From assembly GCA_964401835.1 (NCBI GenBank), contig CAYNZP010000002.1, positions 1 to 64,000 of the forward strand: DNA of 64,000 bases, given 5' to 3'. A model generated the notes under the pieces. It was not told where the DNA came from. It worked only from the letters and a program-made list of their open reading frames with translations, and searched no databases. Positions 32,691 through 42,623 of this stretch are shown piece by piece (within the stretch, counting starts at the first letter, position 1; the number at the start of each line of letters is the position of its first letter). Both the position numbers and the translations under genes were made by a program. The DNA comes from CAYNZP01 sp964401835. Its GTDB lineage: Bacteria; Planctomycetota; Phycisphaerae; SM23-33.

Positions 32691-35600
32691 GATTTTCTCA
32701 CTGTATGTGGGAAGTATTCCTGCAATGGTCTGACAGTCCAAGAATCGCCGTTTTGCGAATCTTTATCCGTTCCTGCTCGAAGTGCTGCAATAGCTTCCTC
32801 GGCCGCCAAAGCCGCCGTCATCGTTGTGATAAGCGGAATATTATGTATTGTTGCGGTTGCGCGAATCCTGCCCTCATCTGTTGTCGGGCCGCGTCGCGTC
32901 GGAGTGTTAATAAGCAAATCTAACTCGGCATTTGTAATCAAATCTACAACGTTTGGCCTTTGGCCTTCGGCGAGCTTTGCGATACGTGTAACGCAAACTC
33001 CAGCCTTATCCAATATTTCATACGTACCAGAAGTTGCAACAAGCTCAAAACCCATGGCAACCAATCGTTGGCCAAGCGAGACGACATGCGACTTGTCAGC
33101 GTCACAAACAGATAAGAAAATCTTGCCTTTTGTCGGCAGCGACATCCCCGCTGCCATTTGGCTCTTCGCAAATGCCAGGCCAAAGCTCATATCCACACCC
33201 ATTACTTCGCCCGTGCTTCGCATCTCCGGACCTAGAATAACATCAACGCCGGGGAATTTCGTGAACGGAAATACGCTTTCCTTGACCGAAGTCTGGCTCG
33301 GCCGAGGCGCTTCTTTTAACGCCAATTCATCAAGGCTCTTACCAGTCATTACCTTGGCAGCAAGGTTGGCCCATGGGACGCCTGTCGCCTTGGCGACAAA
33401 TGGCACGGTCCGGGACGCACGCGGATTTACTTCGAGGATATATACCTGAGAGTCCTTAACTGCAAACTGGATATTCATCAGGCCGCGAACTTTAAGCCTT
33501 TGGGCCAGCAACTTTGCCTGTCGGCGAATTTCATCATCAACTGCTTCCGTGAGCGAATAAGGCGGCAATGCACAGGCGGAATCGCCACTATGAATGCCGG
33601 CCTCTTCAATATGTTCCATCACACCGCAAACAACCGCTCGTGGGTTTTTCTCAGTTGAGCCGTCGAACTTAGGCCCGAAATCGGAGATGCAGTCCACATC
33701 AACCTCTGTAGCGCCAGCCAGAAATTTGTCGACCAATATCGGATGGTCGCGGTCAACAGTTGAGGCGTCTACAGCTTTTTCCATATAGACATCGAGCTGC
33801 TGCTCGTCCGAGACAATTTCCATCGCACGCCCGCCGAGAACATAACTCGGCCGAACAAGTACGGGATAACCTATCTTTGAGGCAATCTTGCGAGCCTCTT
33901 CGACAGTATATGCGATGCCGCTGAGCGGAGATTTTAGTTCAAGTTCGTCCAGAATTTCCGCAAATCGCTCCCGGTCTTCAGCCAGGTCGATTGATTCCGG
34001 GCTGGTGCCGATAATGGGCACGCCAGCCTCTTCCAGACCTCGTGCGAGATTCAAAGGAGTCTGGCCGCCGAAATGAACAATTACGCCGTGGAGCAGCCCA
34101 TCGGGCTGGCCAAGCGGTTTACCATTTAGCTTCTCGCAAATATTGAGAACGTCTTCAAGCGTTAGAGGCTCGAAGAAAAGCATGTCCGAAGTATCGTAGT
34201 CTGTCGATACTGTTTCCGGGTTGGAATTGACCATTACCGCTTCATAGCCAAGTTCTTTTGCAGAGAAAGCGGCATGGACGCAGCAGTAATCAAACTCGAT
34301 TCCCTGACCTATCCGGTTCGGCCCTCCACCAAGGATAACTACTTTCTTTTTCTCGCTTACCCTTGCCTCGTCGTCAACAAAGGCGGTTTTGTCTCCTTCA
34401 AATTTGACGATAGGAGTTTCATACGAGGAATAGTAATACGGTGTAAATGCTTCAAACTCGGCTGCGCATGTATCGACGAGTTTGTAAACCGGTTCGATAT
34501 TATTTTCTTTTCGGTATTCTCGAATTTTCTCGGGCGTCGCATTCCAGATAGTAGCCAACTGAATATCGCTATATCCCCATTGCTTTGACTGCCTCAGAAA
34601 CTCTATGGGCACCTTTTTTAGGCTTTCGAATTTTTGAAGTTCGCACTCAAAATCTACCAGCTGCTTTAGATGCGTAAGGAACCAACGATCAACTTTGGTA
34701 AGCTCGAAAACACGTTCAATAGACCAGCCCATCTTGAAAGCGTAGCGAATATAATAAAAACGTCCCTGAGATGGCACGGACAGTTTTCGCAGGAGTTTCG
34801 ATTCTTCAATTGGATATTCTGTGTCTTCGCCGGACCTGTCCGTTTTGGATTTTTCCTCGCCACGAACCGACTTTAGCCACTTGTCGTTTGAATCCAAGCC
34901 GAAACCATACCGCTTGACTTCCATAGACCGAATACCTTTTTGGAGAGATTCTTTGAAAGTCCTGCCGATACTCATTGCCTCGCCAACACTCTTCATTTGA
35001 GTTGTAAGCGTTTCGTCGGCGTCCGGAAACTTTTCAAATGTCCATCGAGGAATTTTGGTTACACAGTAATCAATTGTCGGCTCGAAGCTGGCTGGGGTTT
35101 CGCGTGTAATGTCGTTAGGAATCTCATCCAGGGTATAACCGACAGCTAATTTAGCGGCGATTTTGGCAATCGGGAAGCCGGTTGCTTTTGATGCCAATGC
35201 ACTGGATCGGCTGACGCGAGGGTTCATCTCCACTACTATCATCCTGCCGTTGTCGGGGTCGACTGCGAACTGGATGTTACTGCCACCAGTTTCGACGCCG
35301 ATTGCACGAATGATGGCAATCGAGGCATCCCGCATCAGCTGATATTCTTTATCTGTCAGAGTTTGGGCTGGCGCGACAGTGACAGAATCACCCGTGTGGA
35401 CACCCATCGGGTCAAAATTTTCGATTGAGCAGACGATAACGACGTTGTCCGCCTTGTCTCGCATTACCTCGAGTTCATATTCCTTCCAGCCGAGGACGGA
35501 TTCCTCGATAAGGATTTCGCTTATTGGCGAATATTCCAAGCCTCGGGCTGCAATTTCTTCAAATTCTTCCACGTTGAAGGCAAATCCGCCACCCGTGCCG

Positions 35601-36124
35601 CCAAGTGTGTATGCCGGGCGTATGCAGCAAGGTAGAGCGACGTCTTTGATAATCTCCCGTGCCTGATCCATACTGTGGGCGACGCCACTTTTTGGAACGT
35701 CCAGGCCTATAGAGAGGCAGATATTCTTAAATTCTGTTCTGTCTTCAGCGCGGTGGATTACTTCTCGAGTCGCACCAATCATCTCTACGCCGTACTTTTC
35801 CAGTATGCCGGCATCGGCCACCGCAACGGCGGTATTCAGGCCGGTCTGTCCACCAAGTGTAGGTAAAAGAGCGTCTGGCCGTTCTTTAGCGATAATTTTC
35901 TCAACGGATTCAAGGGTAATCGGCTCGATATAAGTTCGATCCGCAAATTCCGGATCGGTCATGATGGTGGCTGGATTGGAGTTTATCAGGACAATTCGGT
36001 AGCCTTCCTCACGCAACGCCTTACACGCCTGAGTGCCAGAATAGTCGAACTCACAGCCCTGCCCGATAACTATCGGTCCCGAACCGACAATCATGATTGT
36101 TTTAAGATCATCCCGTCGCGGCAT
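32687..36124 (-). CDS. carB: Carbamoyl-phosphate synthase large subunit
   Basis: The 1145-residue enzyme makes carbamoyl phosphate for pyrimidines and arginine. It shows the two ATP-grasp halves: PIVIGQGCEFDYSGTQA at the start, ENFDPMGVHTGDS, VVEMNPRVSRSSALASKATG; then GGGPNRIGQGIEFDYCCVH, HIEEAGIHSGDSACALPP, LEVNPRASRTVPFVAKATG; and the MGS-like allosteric domain at the C-terminus (ATSGTYEILDKAG, NTPTRRGPTTDEG). It is about 70 residues longer than E. coli CarB, partly because of a charged insertion of some 25 residues near residue 410. ATG 36124 is preferred to a TTG six bases upstream. carA is not in the window. Confidence 0.97.
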   Translation of the reverse strand: MPRRDDLKTIMIVGSGPIVIGQGCEFDYSGTQACKALREEGYRIVLINSNPATIMTDPEFADRTYIEPITLESVEKIIAKERPDALLPTLGGQTGLNTAVAVADAGILEKYGVEMIGATREVIHRAEDRTEFKNICLSIGLDVPKSGVAHSMDQAREIIKDVALPCCIRPAYTLGGTGGGFAFNVEEFEEIAARGLEYSPISEILIEESVLGWKEYELEVMRDKADNVVIVCSIENFDPMGVHTGDSVTVAPAQTLTDKEYQLMRDASIAIIRAIGVETGGSNIQFAVDPDNGRMIVVEMNPRVSRSSALASKATGFPIAKIAAKLAVGYTLDEIPNDITRETPASFEPTIDYCVTKIPRWTFEKFPDADETLTTQMKSVGEAMSIGRTFKESLQKGIRSMEVKRYGFGLDSNDKWLKSVRGEEKSKTDRSGEDTEYPIEESKLLRKLSVPSQGRFYYIRYAFKMGWSIERVFELTKVDRWFLTHLKQLVDFECELQKFESLKKVPIEFLRQSKQWGYSDIQLATIWNATPEKIREYRKENNIEPVYKLVDTCAAEFEAFTPYYYSSYETPIVKFEGDKTAFVDDEARVSEKKKVVILGGGPNRIGQGIEFDYCCVHAAFSAKELGYEAVMVNSNPETVSTDYDTSDMLFFEPLTLEDVLNICEKLNGKPLGQPDGLLHGVIVHFGGQTPLNLARGLEEAGVPIIGTSPESIDLAEDRERFAEILDELELKSPLSGIAYTVEEARKIASKIGYPVLVRPSYVLGGRAMEIVSDEQQLDVYMEKAVDASTVDRDHPILVDKFLAGATEVDVDCISDFGPKFDGSTEKNPRAVVCGVMEHIEEAGIHSGDSACALPPYSLTEAVDDEIRRQAKLLAQRLKVRGLMNIQFAVKDSQVYILEVNPRASRTVPFVAKATGVPWANLAAKVMTGKSLDELALKEAPRPSQTSVKESVFPFTKFPGVDVILGPEMRSTGEVMGVDMSFGLAFAKSQMAAGMSLPTKGKIFLSVCDADKSHVVSLGQRLVAMGFELVATSGTYEILDKAGVCVTRIAKLAEGQRPNVVDLITNAELDLLINTPTRRGPTTDEGRIRATATIHNIPLITTMTAALAAEEAIAALRAGTDKDSQNGDSWTVRPLQEYFPHTVRKS

Positions 36125-36337
36125 ATGCAAATCCTATCGAAAAACGCCATAAAGGTCGCCAAACAGCCAATTATTAAAATCGAGGAAACTTAACATAGCT
36201 GGACGATAGAGGCAAGTTCAAACGCTACATTATGAAAAAGTACGCGAGATTCTTCTGGAAGGATTAATTATTGGGCAATAGTATCATCCCCTCTTGGCCG
36301 ATAGATTAATAAAACTATCTTAAAAGACGGAGCTTAA

Positions 36338-38968
36338 ATGGCTTTTCAGTATTCTGTAGAGACAGTAAAGAAACTTTCAGAGGCGTTTGCGCGCGAGGAA
36401 ACAACGCGTCCGATGCGTATCGGCCATTACGAGGCAGGGACGGAGCTTACCTATGAGGTAACTGGTGTCGCACCGGCGAGGCAGGCAAATGTTCGGCTGA
36501 AAATTGAAAAATTCGTTGGAGGCGGCTTCGCCGGGCAGGTTTATCGGGTAAATGTGCTGGAAATAGACGCCCCCCACGGCGATATCCCGAATCTGGAAAT
36601 CGGCGGCAGCTACGCGATGAAGATTCTGGTCCCGCCATCGAACTCTTCGAGAAAATTTCGGGACATTCTCTATGGAGCTGCTTTTCAGGCTCCTTTCGGC
36701 CTCCAGGTTAATCCTTCTGCCAGTCGAGCCGGTGCGTTATGGCAGAAATTTATCCGCCGTGGCGCCAAAGTCAGATTTGGAAGCGAACGGGCTGTTGTGG
36801 ATGTTTTGGCTACATTCGTTGACAAAACCCTCGGCAGCTGTGGAGAGATAAGCGAATGGGTAGCTGGCAGAACATGGCGTTTTGAAGTTGACGACAAACT
36901 CCTTGCACGCTGGCAGTGGAAACTCGGACAGGATCGAGAAAAAACCAATTCCCCGGAGTATCTGGCTAAAAAGCAGTTCATGGCTGACATCGTCAAGCTC
37001 TTTCACGACATGGGCGCTCCTGAACTCGCACGCCAGTACGAATGGTGGACCTGCAAAAGCCAACCGAATGCGCTTAAGCGGCTCGACACGGAAGAAACCC
37101 CCACTGCAGGCCTGACAGCAGTGGATTTTCGTGCTGGGCTTGCCCTGCTGCCCTTTTTGCCAATGAGCCCAGGCGATGTGCCGTTGATTTTCAAGGGCAT
37201 TGCCCGCGGGAGTCTGGTCCAGTTCGATCGTGGTAATATTGATAAGCTACAAAATTTCATCAACGCCAATCCGGAAGACTTTGCGGATATGCAGGATGCT
37301 CTCAATGAATTGAAGGCGTCAGAGGAAATTTATCGCAACTCCCAGCCGGATATTACGCACAATCACATACGTCTGCTTTACAGCGGGAAGCTTTGGGGAA
37401 CAATTTTCGATAGTGCCGTCAACAGTTGGGAAGTTCGCAATATTACAGACCAGGCAACTACAAAAAGCCTGAAACAGAGCAAAATCAAGACACTGGCATT
37501 TTTCCTTTTGGGCCTGATCCCGGCCTTATCGGGAATTTCCGGCCTGGCTGTGCTTTTGGGTAACTGGCTTAACGATACCCTTTCGGGCGAAAAATGGATA
37601 CTTGGTTTAGGACTGCTGATTCTTGGCCCCATCGTCGGCAGGGTTTTGCGGGCAATTTGGGGTCGGGCCGATTACCGCAAACATTATTGGCAGATTCTGA
37701 CAAGTTGGGATTACTTCTGTCGTAGCGTTCAGGCTCATATAATCGAAGGCCTGATAGACTGGCATCGCGCCGGTCGGATTGATTCAAAACATGCAGAGAC
37801 AATCCTGAACAATCCGTGGCTGTATTTCCTGCATAAACCTTTCTCCTTCCTGCCAGCATTCCTGCATCGCTTACTTACGGATTCAGATTATGCTGTCAAT
37901 CTCTTGAAGTTTCTAACTGTCAGACCAATTCATTTGTTATTAAATGCCAAGGCGCGGGAACAATGGCTGCGAGAAATGCTCGCTGACGGCAAGAAAAACC
38001 ACATGCTCACCGAAGAGGAAGTTGCCACGATTGATTCACAAATCGGGGAGCCATTCATTCAGAAATATCTTAAATGCCTGGCTGTCCACCTTTGCACCCT
38101 TCCAGTTACACAACTAGTTTCAGGTTTAGTTGCTATTATTTATGTTTTGAAGAATCCCCAACTTACAACAAGAGAAGCTTGGGTGCATGCCGGAGTAATT
38201 CTTTTCCTTTTTCAAATTACCCCCATTTCACCGGGTTCAATCGCTCGTGGCCTTTTTGTCGTCTACCTGGCAGTTCGTGAGCGGAACTTCAAAGACTACA
38301 ACATCGCCATATTCCTGGGCTTTTTCAAATATGTTGGCTACCTGGCCTTCCCGATACAGATGGTTTATCACTTTTCAACACTCGCCCGCTTCATGGCCGG
38401 CCACTGGGCCACCGGAGCTGTGCATATAATCCCTGTATTCGGAGAACGAGGAGCTTTTTTGGAGCACTTTATTTTCGACCTTTTCTTTAATTATCCGCTC
38501 ACTATGCGAAGGCGAATTAGAAAGCGTATGGAATTACGCCAAAGCCTTCCCCCTCGAGCCTGGCATCTATTACCAATTGGAATAATCGCAGCAGCTATCT
38601 TTACTGCTTTAGATTGGCTCGTTATTGAACGGACAGGTGATTTTACCCAACTTAGTCCCGTCTGGTACGCAATGTTTGCTGTCCCATTTTTGGCAGGATT
38701 GTTTACAGCAAAAGGTTCTGGTGGGGCCAAAATATCAAGAAGAATTGCTTATGGGATGATCTGCGGCATATTAATGGGGCTGATTGTTGGTTTTGCTCAC
38801 GCCTTCCTTGATTATAGTGCTATGCAAAATGGTTCTGAGCAAAAGATATTATCTCAATTCTTGAGCTTCGGAAGTATCTCAGCTATGTGGTGCATGTTCT
38901 TTTTTGGTATGTTTGCAACAATAGGCGCCGTTGCCGCAGAAACTTATGCTCCCGAGCTAAAAGAATAG
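36338..38968 (+). CDS. Large membrane protein with kinase-like N-terminal lobe; function unknown
   Basis: I do not recognise a characterised family. The 876-residue protein starts with a segment resembling the ATP-binding lobe of protein kinases: a Gly-rich loop GGGFAGQVY (61-69) and a lysine strand YAMKIL (Lys95). FDRGN (296-300) might be a reduced catalytic loop, but HRD and DFG motifs are absent, so it may be a pseudokinase or an APH/UbiB-like fold. Residues 384-440 hold two or three transmembrane helices. A helical soluble segment follows (450-570). The C-terminus (575-865) has about eight more helices, with well-formed blocks QITPISPGSIARGL, ERNFKDYNIA and VPVFGERG-like VHIIPVFGERG. The gene is divergent from carB and stands alone. 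Confidence 0.85.
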   Translation: MAFQYSVETVKKLSEAFAREETTRPMRIGHYEAGTELTYEVTGVAPARQANVRLKIEKFVGGGFAGQVYRVNVLEIDAPHGDIPNLEIGGSYAMKILVPPSNSSRKFRDILYGAAFQAPFGLQVNPSASRAGALWQKFIRRGAKVRFGSERAVVDVLATFVDKTLGSCGEISEWVAGRTWRFEVDDKLLARWQWKLGQDREKTNSPEYLAKKQFMADIVKLFHDMGAPELARQYEWWTCKSQPNALKRLDTEETPTAGLTAVDFRAGLALLPFLPMSPGDVPLIFKGIARGSLVQFDRGNIDKLQNFINANPEDFADMQDALNELKASEEIYRNSQPDITHNHIRLLYSGKLWGTIFDSAVNSWEVRNITDQATTKSLKQSKIKTLAFFLLGLIPALSGISGLAVLLGNWLNDTLSGEKWILGLGLLILGPIVGRVLRAIWGRADYRKHYWQILTSWDYFCRSVQAHIIEGLIDWHRAGRIDSKHAETILNNPWLYFLHKPFSFLPAFLHRLLTDSDYAVNLLKFLTVRPIHLLLNAKAREQWLREMLADGKKNHMLTEEEVATIDSQIGEPFIQKYLKCLAVHLCTLPVTQLVSGLVAIIYVLKNPQLTTREAWVHAGVILFLFQITPISPGSIARGLFVVYLAVRERNFKDYNIAIFLGFFKYVGYLAFPIQMVYHFSTLARFMAGHWATGAVHIIPVFGERGAFLEHFIFDLFFNYPLTMRRRIRKRMELRQSLPPRAWHLLPIGIIAAAIFTALDWLVIERTGDFTQLSPVWYAMFAVPFLAGLFTAKGSGGAKISRRIAYGMICGILMGLIVGFAHAFLDYSAMQNGSEQKILSQFLSFGSISAMWCMFFFGMFATIGAVAAETYAPELKE

Positions 38969-38987
38969 TTTAACCAGCGATTTGTTA

Positions 38988-39488
38988 TTACAACAGCGGA
39001 GTGAATCTCAAAACAAGCTGAGCTGCGATGTTTGCATAAACTCCAGCGACCACATCGTCCAACAGGACGCCCCAGCCGTGATTGAGTTTTTCCAGTCTTC
39101 TTGCGGGAAATGGTTTGACGATGTCAAAAATCCGAAAGGCCAGAAAGCCTACGGCAGTTACTATAAGCAGGCCTCTTGGACCTTCTCCAAGGGGCAAAAA
39201 CAATAAAGCTATCGCCTGGCCGGCCCACTCATCCAGGCTGCATTGAGACGGGTCCTTTTTGCCGAAAGCTTCTTCAGTGAATTTCCCCAACAAGACACAG
39301 CCGATGGAGGAAAATACTGCCAAAGCGAACAGAACGCCATTGACAGCAAAGCAGTTTGAAGCACTTAGATAAGCTGCAGCGAGAAAAATCACGCAAACCG
39401 CTGCGGATCCCCACGTACCAGGTGCGATTGGCAAATAACCCGTACCCAAGCCAGTGACGACCAATTTTTTAAGAAAGTTACTCATCAC
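38988..39488 (-). CDS. pgpA: Phosphatidylglycerophosphatase A
   Basis: The 166-residue membrane enzyme removes the phosphate from phosphatidylglycerol phosphate. Family motifs are LPIAPGTWGS (19-28), LDEWAGQ (85-91), FRIFDIVKPFPAR (118-130) and GVLLDDVVAGVYA (140-152). It overlaps the end of pgsA by 11 bp, so the two consecutive steps of phosphatidylglycerol synthesis are coupled. It ends 20 bp from the convergent membrane protein gene. Confidence 0.95.
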   Translation of the reverse strand: MMSNFLKKLVVTGLGTGYLPIAPGTWGSAAVCVIFLAAAYLSASNCFAVNGVLFALAVFSSIGCVLLGKFTEEAFGKKDPSQCSLDEWAGQAIALLFLPLGEGPRGLLIVTAVGFLAFRIFDIVKPFPARRLEKLNHGWGVLLDDVVAGVYANIAAQLVLRFTPLL

Positions 39489-40122
39489 TTGTTAGGAGTT
39501 TTCTGGCCTGACCTATATATGCAAAGCCGCTGAGGACGGTCGCAATCACAGCTACCCAAACCGATATGATTTTAGTGTAAACAGCCCAGGCTGGGTCAGG
39601 AACATTCGCAACCTGGTAAAGGACGACACATATAGCTACCGACTGCAGGAACATCTTTATTTTTCCGGCCGGTGTCGCGGGAAACTTAATTCCACAAGAC
39701 TCGCTATACCCCCGCACAGCCGAGACGATAAATTCACGGGCCAATATCGCTACAACCATCCATGCCTGTATGGTAGAGGCCATATTACCTGTCAGCCAGT
39801 CGGGCAGTTTCATTTGGAGTTCAGCAGCGCCGGGCTGGATCACGAAGTTGGAGCCAGCCAGCATGGCAAATGCCCCGACAACGAGTACCTTGTCGACAAA
39901 CGGGTCCGTAATTCTTCCAAACGCACTGACCAATTTCATTTTCCGGGCTAGGTACCCGTCTAGGACGTCTGTAATGCCAGCGATGATATAAATTACAAAC
40001 GCGGCATTAAGCAGCCAAGGTCCACATTTGGAATTTTGTTCGTAAAGGCCCAGCAATACAAAAAAGCCGGCGGCAAGTACAATGCGGCCTACGGTAAGTT
40101 GGTTTGGTAACTTCCAGTTCAT
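39478..40122 (-). CDS. pgsA: CDP-diacylglycerol-glycerol-3-phosphate 3-phosphatidyltransferase
   Basis: The 214-residue multi-span enzyme has the CDP-alcohol phosphotransferase signature with Asp52, Asp55-Gly56, Ala59-Arg60, Gly69, Asp73 and Asp77. It makes phosphatidylglycerol phosphate, the substrate of the overlapping pgpA product. ATG 40122 (MNWKLPNQ) is chosen because it gives the usual N-terminus and clears the rimO stop; a TTG at 40176 is possible. Its operon with rimO is common in bacteria. Confidence 0.95.
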   Translation of the reverse strand: MNWKLPNQLTVGRIVLAAGFFVLLGLYEQNSKCGPWLLNAAFVIYIIAGITDVLDGYLARKMKLVSAFGRITDPFVDKVLVVGAFAMLAGSNFVIQPGAAELQMKLPDWLTGNMASTIQAWMVVAILAREFIVSAVRGYSESCGIKFPATPAGKIKMFLQSVAICVVLYQVANVPDPAWAVYTKIISVWVAVIATVLSGFAYIGQARKLLTSDE

Positions 40123-40156
40123 GATTTTTGGATTCTCGACATTCTTTAGACGTTTA

Positions 40157-41482
40157 TCAATCGTCAATTTCAACAATTAGGTCATAATCTTCAAAATCGA
40201 CGACTTTTCCGGGTAATAAAAGTCCGGCATCCTTAGGTTCTGTCAGAATACATTGGCTGTCAATATCCGGTGCCTGACCGGGATGTCTGGCCACGCAATA
40301 ACCGTTTTCGTCTATGCCGTCCACTAATACTTCAATCGCCTGGCCGACCCTGGAGTGATTTTGATCAAAGACAATTTCCTGCTGGGCAAGCATGATTTGC
40401 TCTGCGCGGCTGGCTTTTATCTCGTCTGGCACATGGTTTGGCAGTTTGACAGATGGCGTGCCTTCCTCGGGTGAAAATTCAAATACGCCCAGCGAGTCGA
40501 ACCGAAAGGCCTTTACAAAATCCAGCAGCTCTTCAAAGTTTTGTTCGGTCTCTCCCGGAAAACCGACAATAAATGTCGTCCGAATATTTATACCGGGCAC
40601 TTTTTCCCGCAACTTTTGCAGAAGCTGCTCGGTTTGCGCCCTTGTTACTCGGCGGCCCATGCCCTTGAGGACGGAGTCGGAAATGTGCTGCAGGGGCAAA
40701 TCGACGTATGGTACAACCCGCTGGCACTGAGCCATGGCCTCGATAAGTTCGTCAGAAAAACGCTTTGGATACGCGTACATAAGGCGAATCCAATTTACTC
40801 CGTCAAGTTCATTGAGGGAGCTTATCAAGCCGGCAAGGTCAATATTCTCGTTCAGGTCGGCTCCATAGTTGGTGGTATCCTGCCCGATTACATTAAGTTC
40901 AACTGCACCATCGGCGATAAGTTCTTTGGCTTCAGTAATTACATCCTCGGGTCGCTTCGAGCGAAACGGGCCCCGAATGGCCGGTATCGTGCAGAATGTA
41001 CATCTCTGGCTGCAGCCTTCAGAAATTCTCAGATATGCCGTATGTGGAGGGGTGAGTCTGAATCGCCCTGCATCGGATAAGATTTCTCCTTCGCACTCGT
41101 CCGTGCGGGAAAGTTTCTCATCGCCCAGAACGGCTGTAAGAATTTCTTCACGATTATTAACGCCAACTATCGCGTCGATTCCGGGTGCGATTTCATAAAG
41201 TTTTTCAGCATCTCGGTTGACCAGGCACCCTGCCACCACTACTCGGCTGGCTCGGCCAGTTTTTTTATAATCAAGTGCCTCGGAGATAACATCGAGCGAT
41301 TCATCCTTGGCAGCCGACAAAAAACCGCATGTGTTCACGACGATTACATCAGCATCCTCCATCGGTGCAGCGACTAAGCACCCTCCCTCCGCGAGGTTTG
41401 CCAGCATTTTCTCGCTGTCTACCAGGTTTTTCGGGCATCCAAGGGAAACTATTGCAACAGTTGTTGGTTCAGTTTTTGCCAT
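40157..41482 (-). CDS. rimO: Ribosomal protein S12 methylthiotransferase
   Basis: The 441-residue radical-SAM enzyme methylthiolates the conserved Asp of ribosomal protein S12. It has three N-terminal cluster cysteines (Cys16 in SLGCPKN, Cys52 in NTCGFL, Cys86 in VAGCL), the radical-SAM motif CSQRCTFC (Cys157, Cys161, Cys164) and a C-terminal TRAM domain. The PYVDLPLQHIS block and length distinguish it as RimO rather than MiaB. It is the first gene of the rimO-pgsA-pgpA operon. Confidence 0.96.
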   Translation of the reverse strand: MAKTEPTTVAIVSLGCPKNLVDSEKMLANLAEGGCLVAAPMEDADVIVVNTCGFLSAAKDESLDVISEALDYKKTGRASRVVVAGCLVNRDAEKLYEIAPGIDAIVGVNNREEILTAVLGDEKLSRTDECEGEILSDAGRFRLTPPHTAYLRISEGCSQRCTFCTIPAIRGPFRSKRPEDVITEAKELIADGAVELNVIGQDTTNYGADLNENIDLAGLISSLNELDGVNWIRLMYAYPKRFSDELIEAMAQCQRVVPYVDLPLQHISDSVLKGMGRRVTRAQTEQLLQKLREKVPGINIRTTFIVGFPGETEQNFEELLDFVKAFRFDSLGVFEFSPEEGTPSVKLPNHVPDEIKASRAEQIMLAQQEIVFDQNHSRVGQAIEVLVDGIDENGYCVARHPGQAPDIDSQCILTEPKDAGLLLPGKVVDFEDYDLIVEIDD

Positions 41483-41503
41483 GACTCCGTATTAATCCTT
41501 ATT

Positions 41504-41531
41504 TTGCTTATTAGAGCGAATTGTGTATATT
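41504..41531 (+). promoter_or_regulatory. Probable sigma-70 promoter of the dus gene
   Basis: TTGCTT (41504-41509) and TATATT (41526-41531) are 16 bp apart and end 50 bp before the ATG. This is a good match in a 99-bp divergent spacer. Confidence 0.4.
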
Positions 41532-41581
41532 ACTCCAAATTTTTCAGACTTTCGAATGTTGTTTGATCTGATACTGAGTTT

Positions 41582-42565
41582 ATGACGTTTAAACCCTTAA
41601 AAATTGGCGATACCCAGGTTGAATTTCCCGTCGTGTTGGCGGCTTTGGCGGGCTATTCCGACCACCCATTCCGCCTGGCTTGCCGTCGGCGTGGAGCCCA
41701 GTATTGCGCAACAGAGATGATGCTCGATAAGTTATTGCTGATAAAAGGCAAGCACCAACGCAGATTATTGAAAGTCATCGAAGAAGACCACCCGCTGGCT
41801 GGCCAGATTATCGGTAACGACCCAGAAATAATGGCTGGGGCAGCAAAGAGACTTTGCGAGCTTGGCTTTGACGTTGTCGACCTGAATTTCGCCTGTCCGG
41901 TCAATAAGGCCATGAAGCGACGACGAGGGGGTTATTTGATGAAGCAGCCTGATTTGGCTGTGGATATCGTCCGTGCAGTTGTCGCTGCCAGTGACAGGCC
42001 GGTGAGCCTGAAGTTGCGACGGTCGTTTGATGAAGACGATCCAAACAACGATGCTTTCTGGAAGATCACCGAAGCAGCCTTCGATGCGGGCGTAGCGGCT
42101 ATTACCGTCCACGGGCGAAGCGTAGAGCGGAAATATACCGGCCCGGCTGACTGGGAGTTTATATCTTCTGTAAAGCTGCGGTTTCACGAAAAGACCGTCA
42201 TAGGTTCAGGAGACATCATGGAACCTGGGGATGCGCTCAGAATGCTCGAGGAAACAAAAGTTGATGGCGTGGCGGTAGCACGCGGCGCACTGGGAAATCC
42301 ATGGTTTTTCAGACAGGTTAAAGACATTTCCCAGGGACAGACGCCCTACCGACCCAGTGTTCAAGAGCAAAGGGATCTTTTGGGGTGGCATTTCGGGCAG
42401 GCCTGTGATTTATATGGCGACAGGAGAGGGCCTAAGATTATGCGTAAATTTGGCATAAAGTACGCTCGCCTCCATCCTACGTCCAAACCGGTACGGATTG
42501 CCTTTACTGAGATCAAAAATGCCGGGCAATGGCAAGGTGTTCTGGATAAGTTTTACAGTAATTAA
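41582..42565 (+). CDS. tRNA-dihydrouridine synthase
   Basis: The 327-residue flavoenzyme reduces uridine to dihydrouridine in tRNA. It has the TIM-barrel FMN-binding start (LAALAGYSDHPFR), TEMM, GQIIGNDP, the catalytic Cys105 in NFACPVNKA, LKLRR, ITVHGRS and IGSGDI with VDGVAVARGALGNPWFF. The bacterial Dus subgroup is uncertain. It is divergent from rimO and has its own promoter. Confidence 0.95.
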   Translation: MTFKPLKIGDTQVEFPVVLAALAGYSDHPFRLACRRRGAQYCATEMMLDKLLLIKGKHQRRLLKVIEEDHPLAGQIIGNDPEIMAGAAKRLCELGFDVVDLNFACPVNKAMKRRRGGYLMKQPDLAVDIVRAVVAASDRPVSLKLRRSFDEDDPNNDAFWKITEAAFDAGVAAITVHGRSVERKYTGPADWEFISSVKLRFHEKTVIGSGDIMEPGDALRMLEETKVDGVAVARGALGNPWFFRQVKDISQGQTPYRPSVQEQRDLLGWHFGQACDLYGDRRGPKIMRKFGIKYARLHPTSKPVRIAFTEIKNAGQWQGVLDKFYSN

Positions 42566-42623
42566 CCGAACTTAGTCACGTCGGGGTTGTGATTTCTCTG
42601 AGCTCTTGCGACAATATCCAGCG

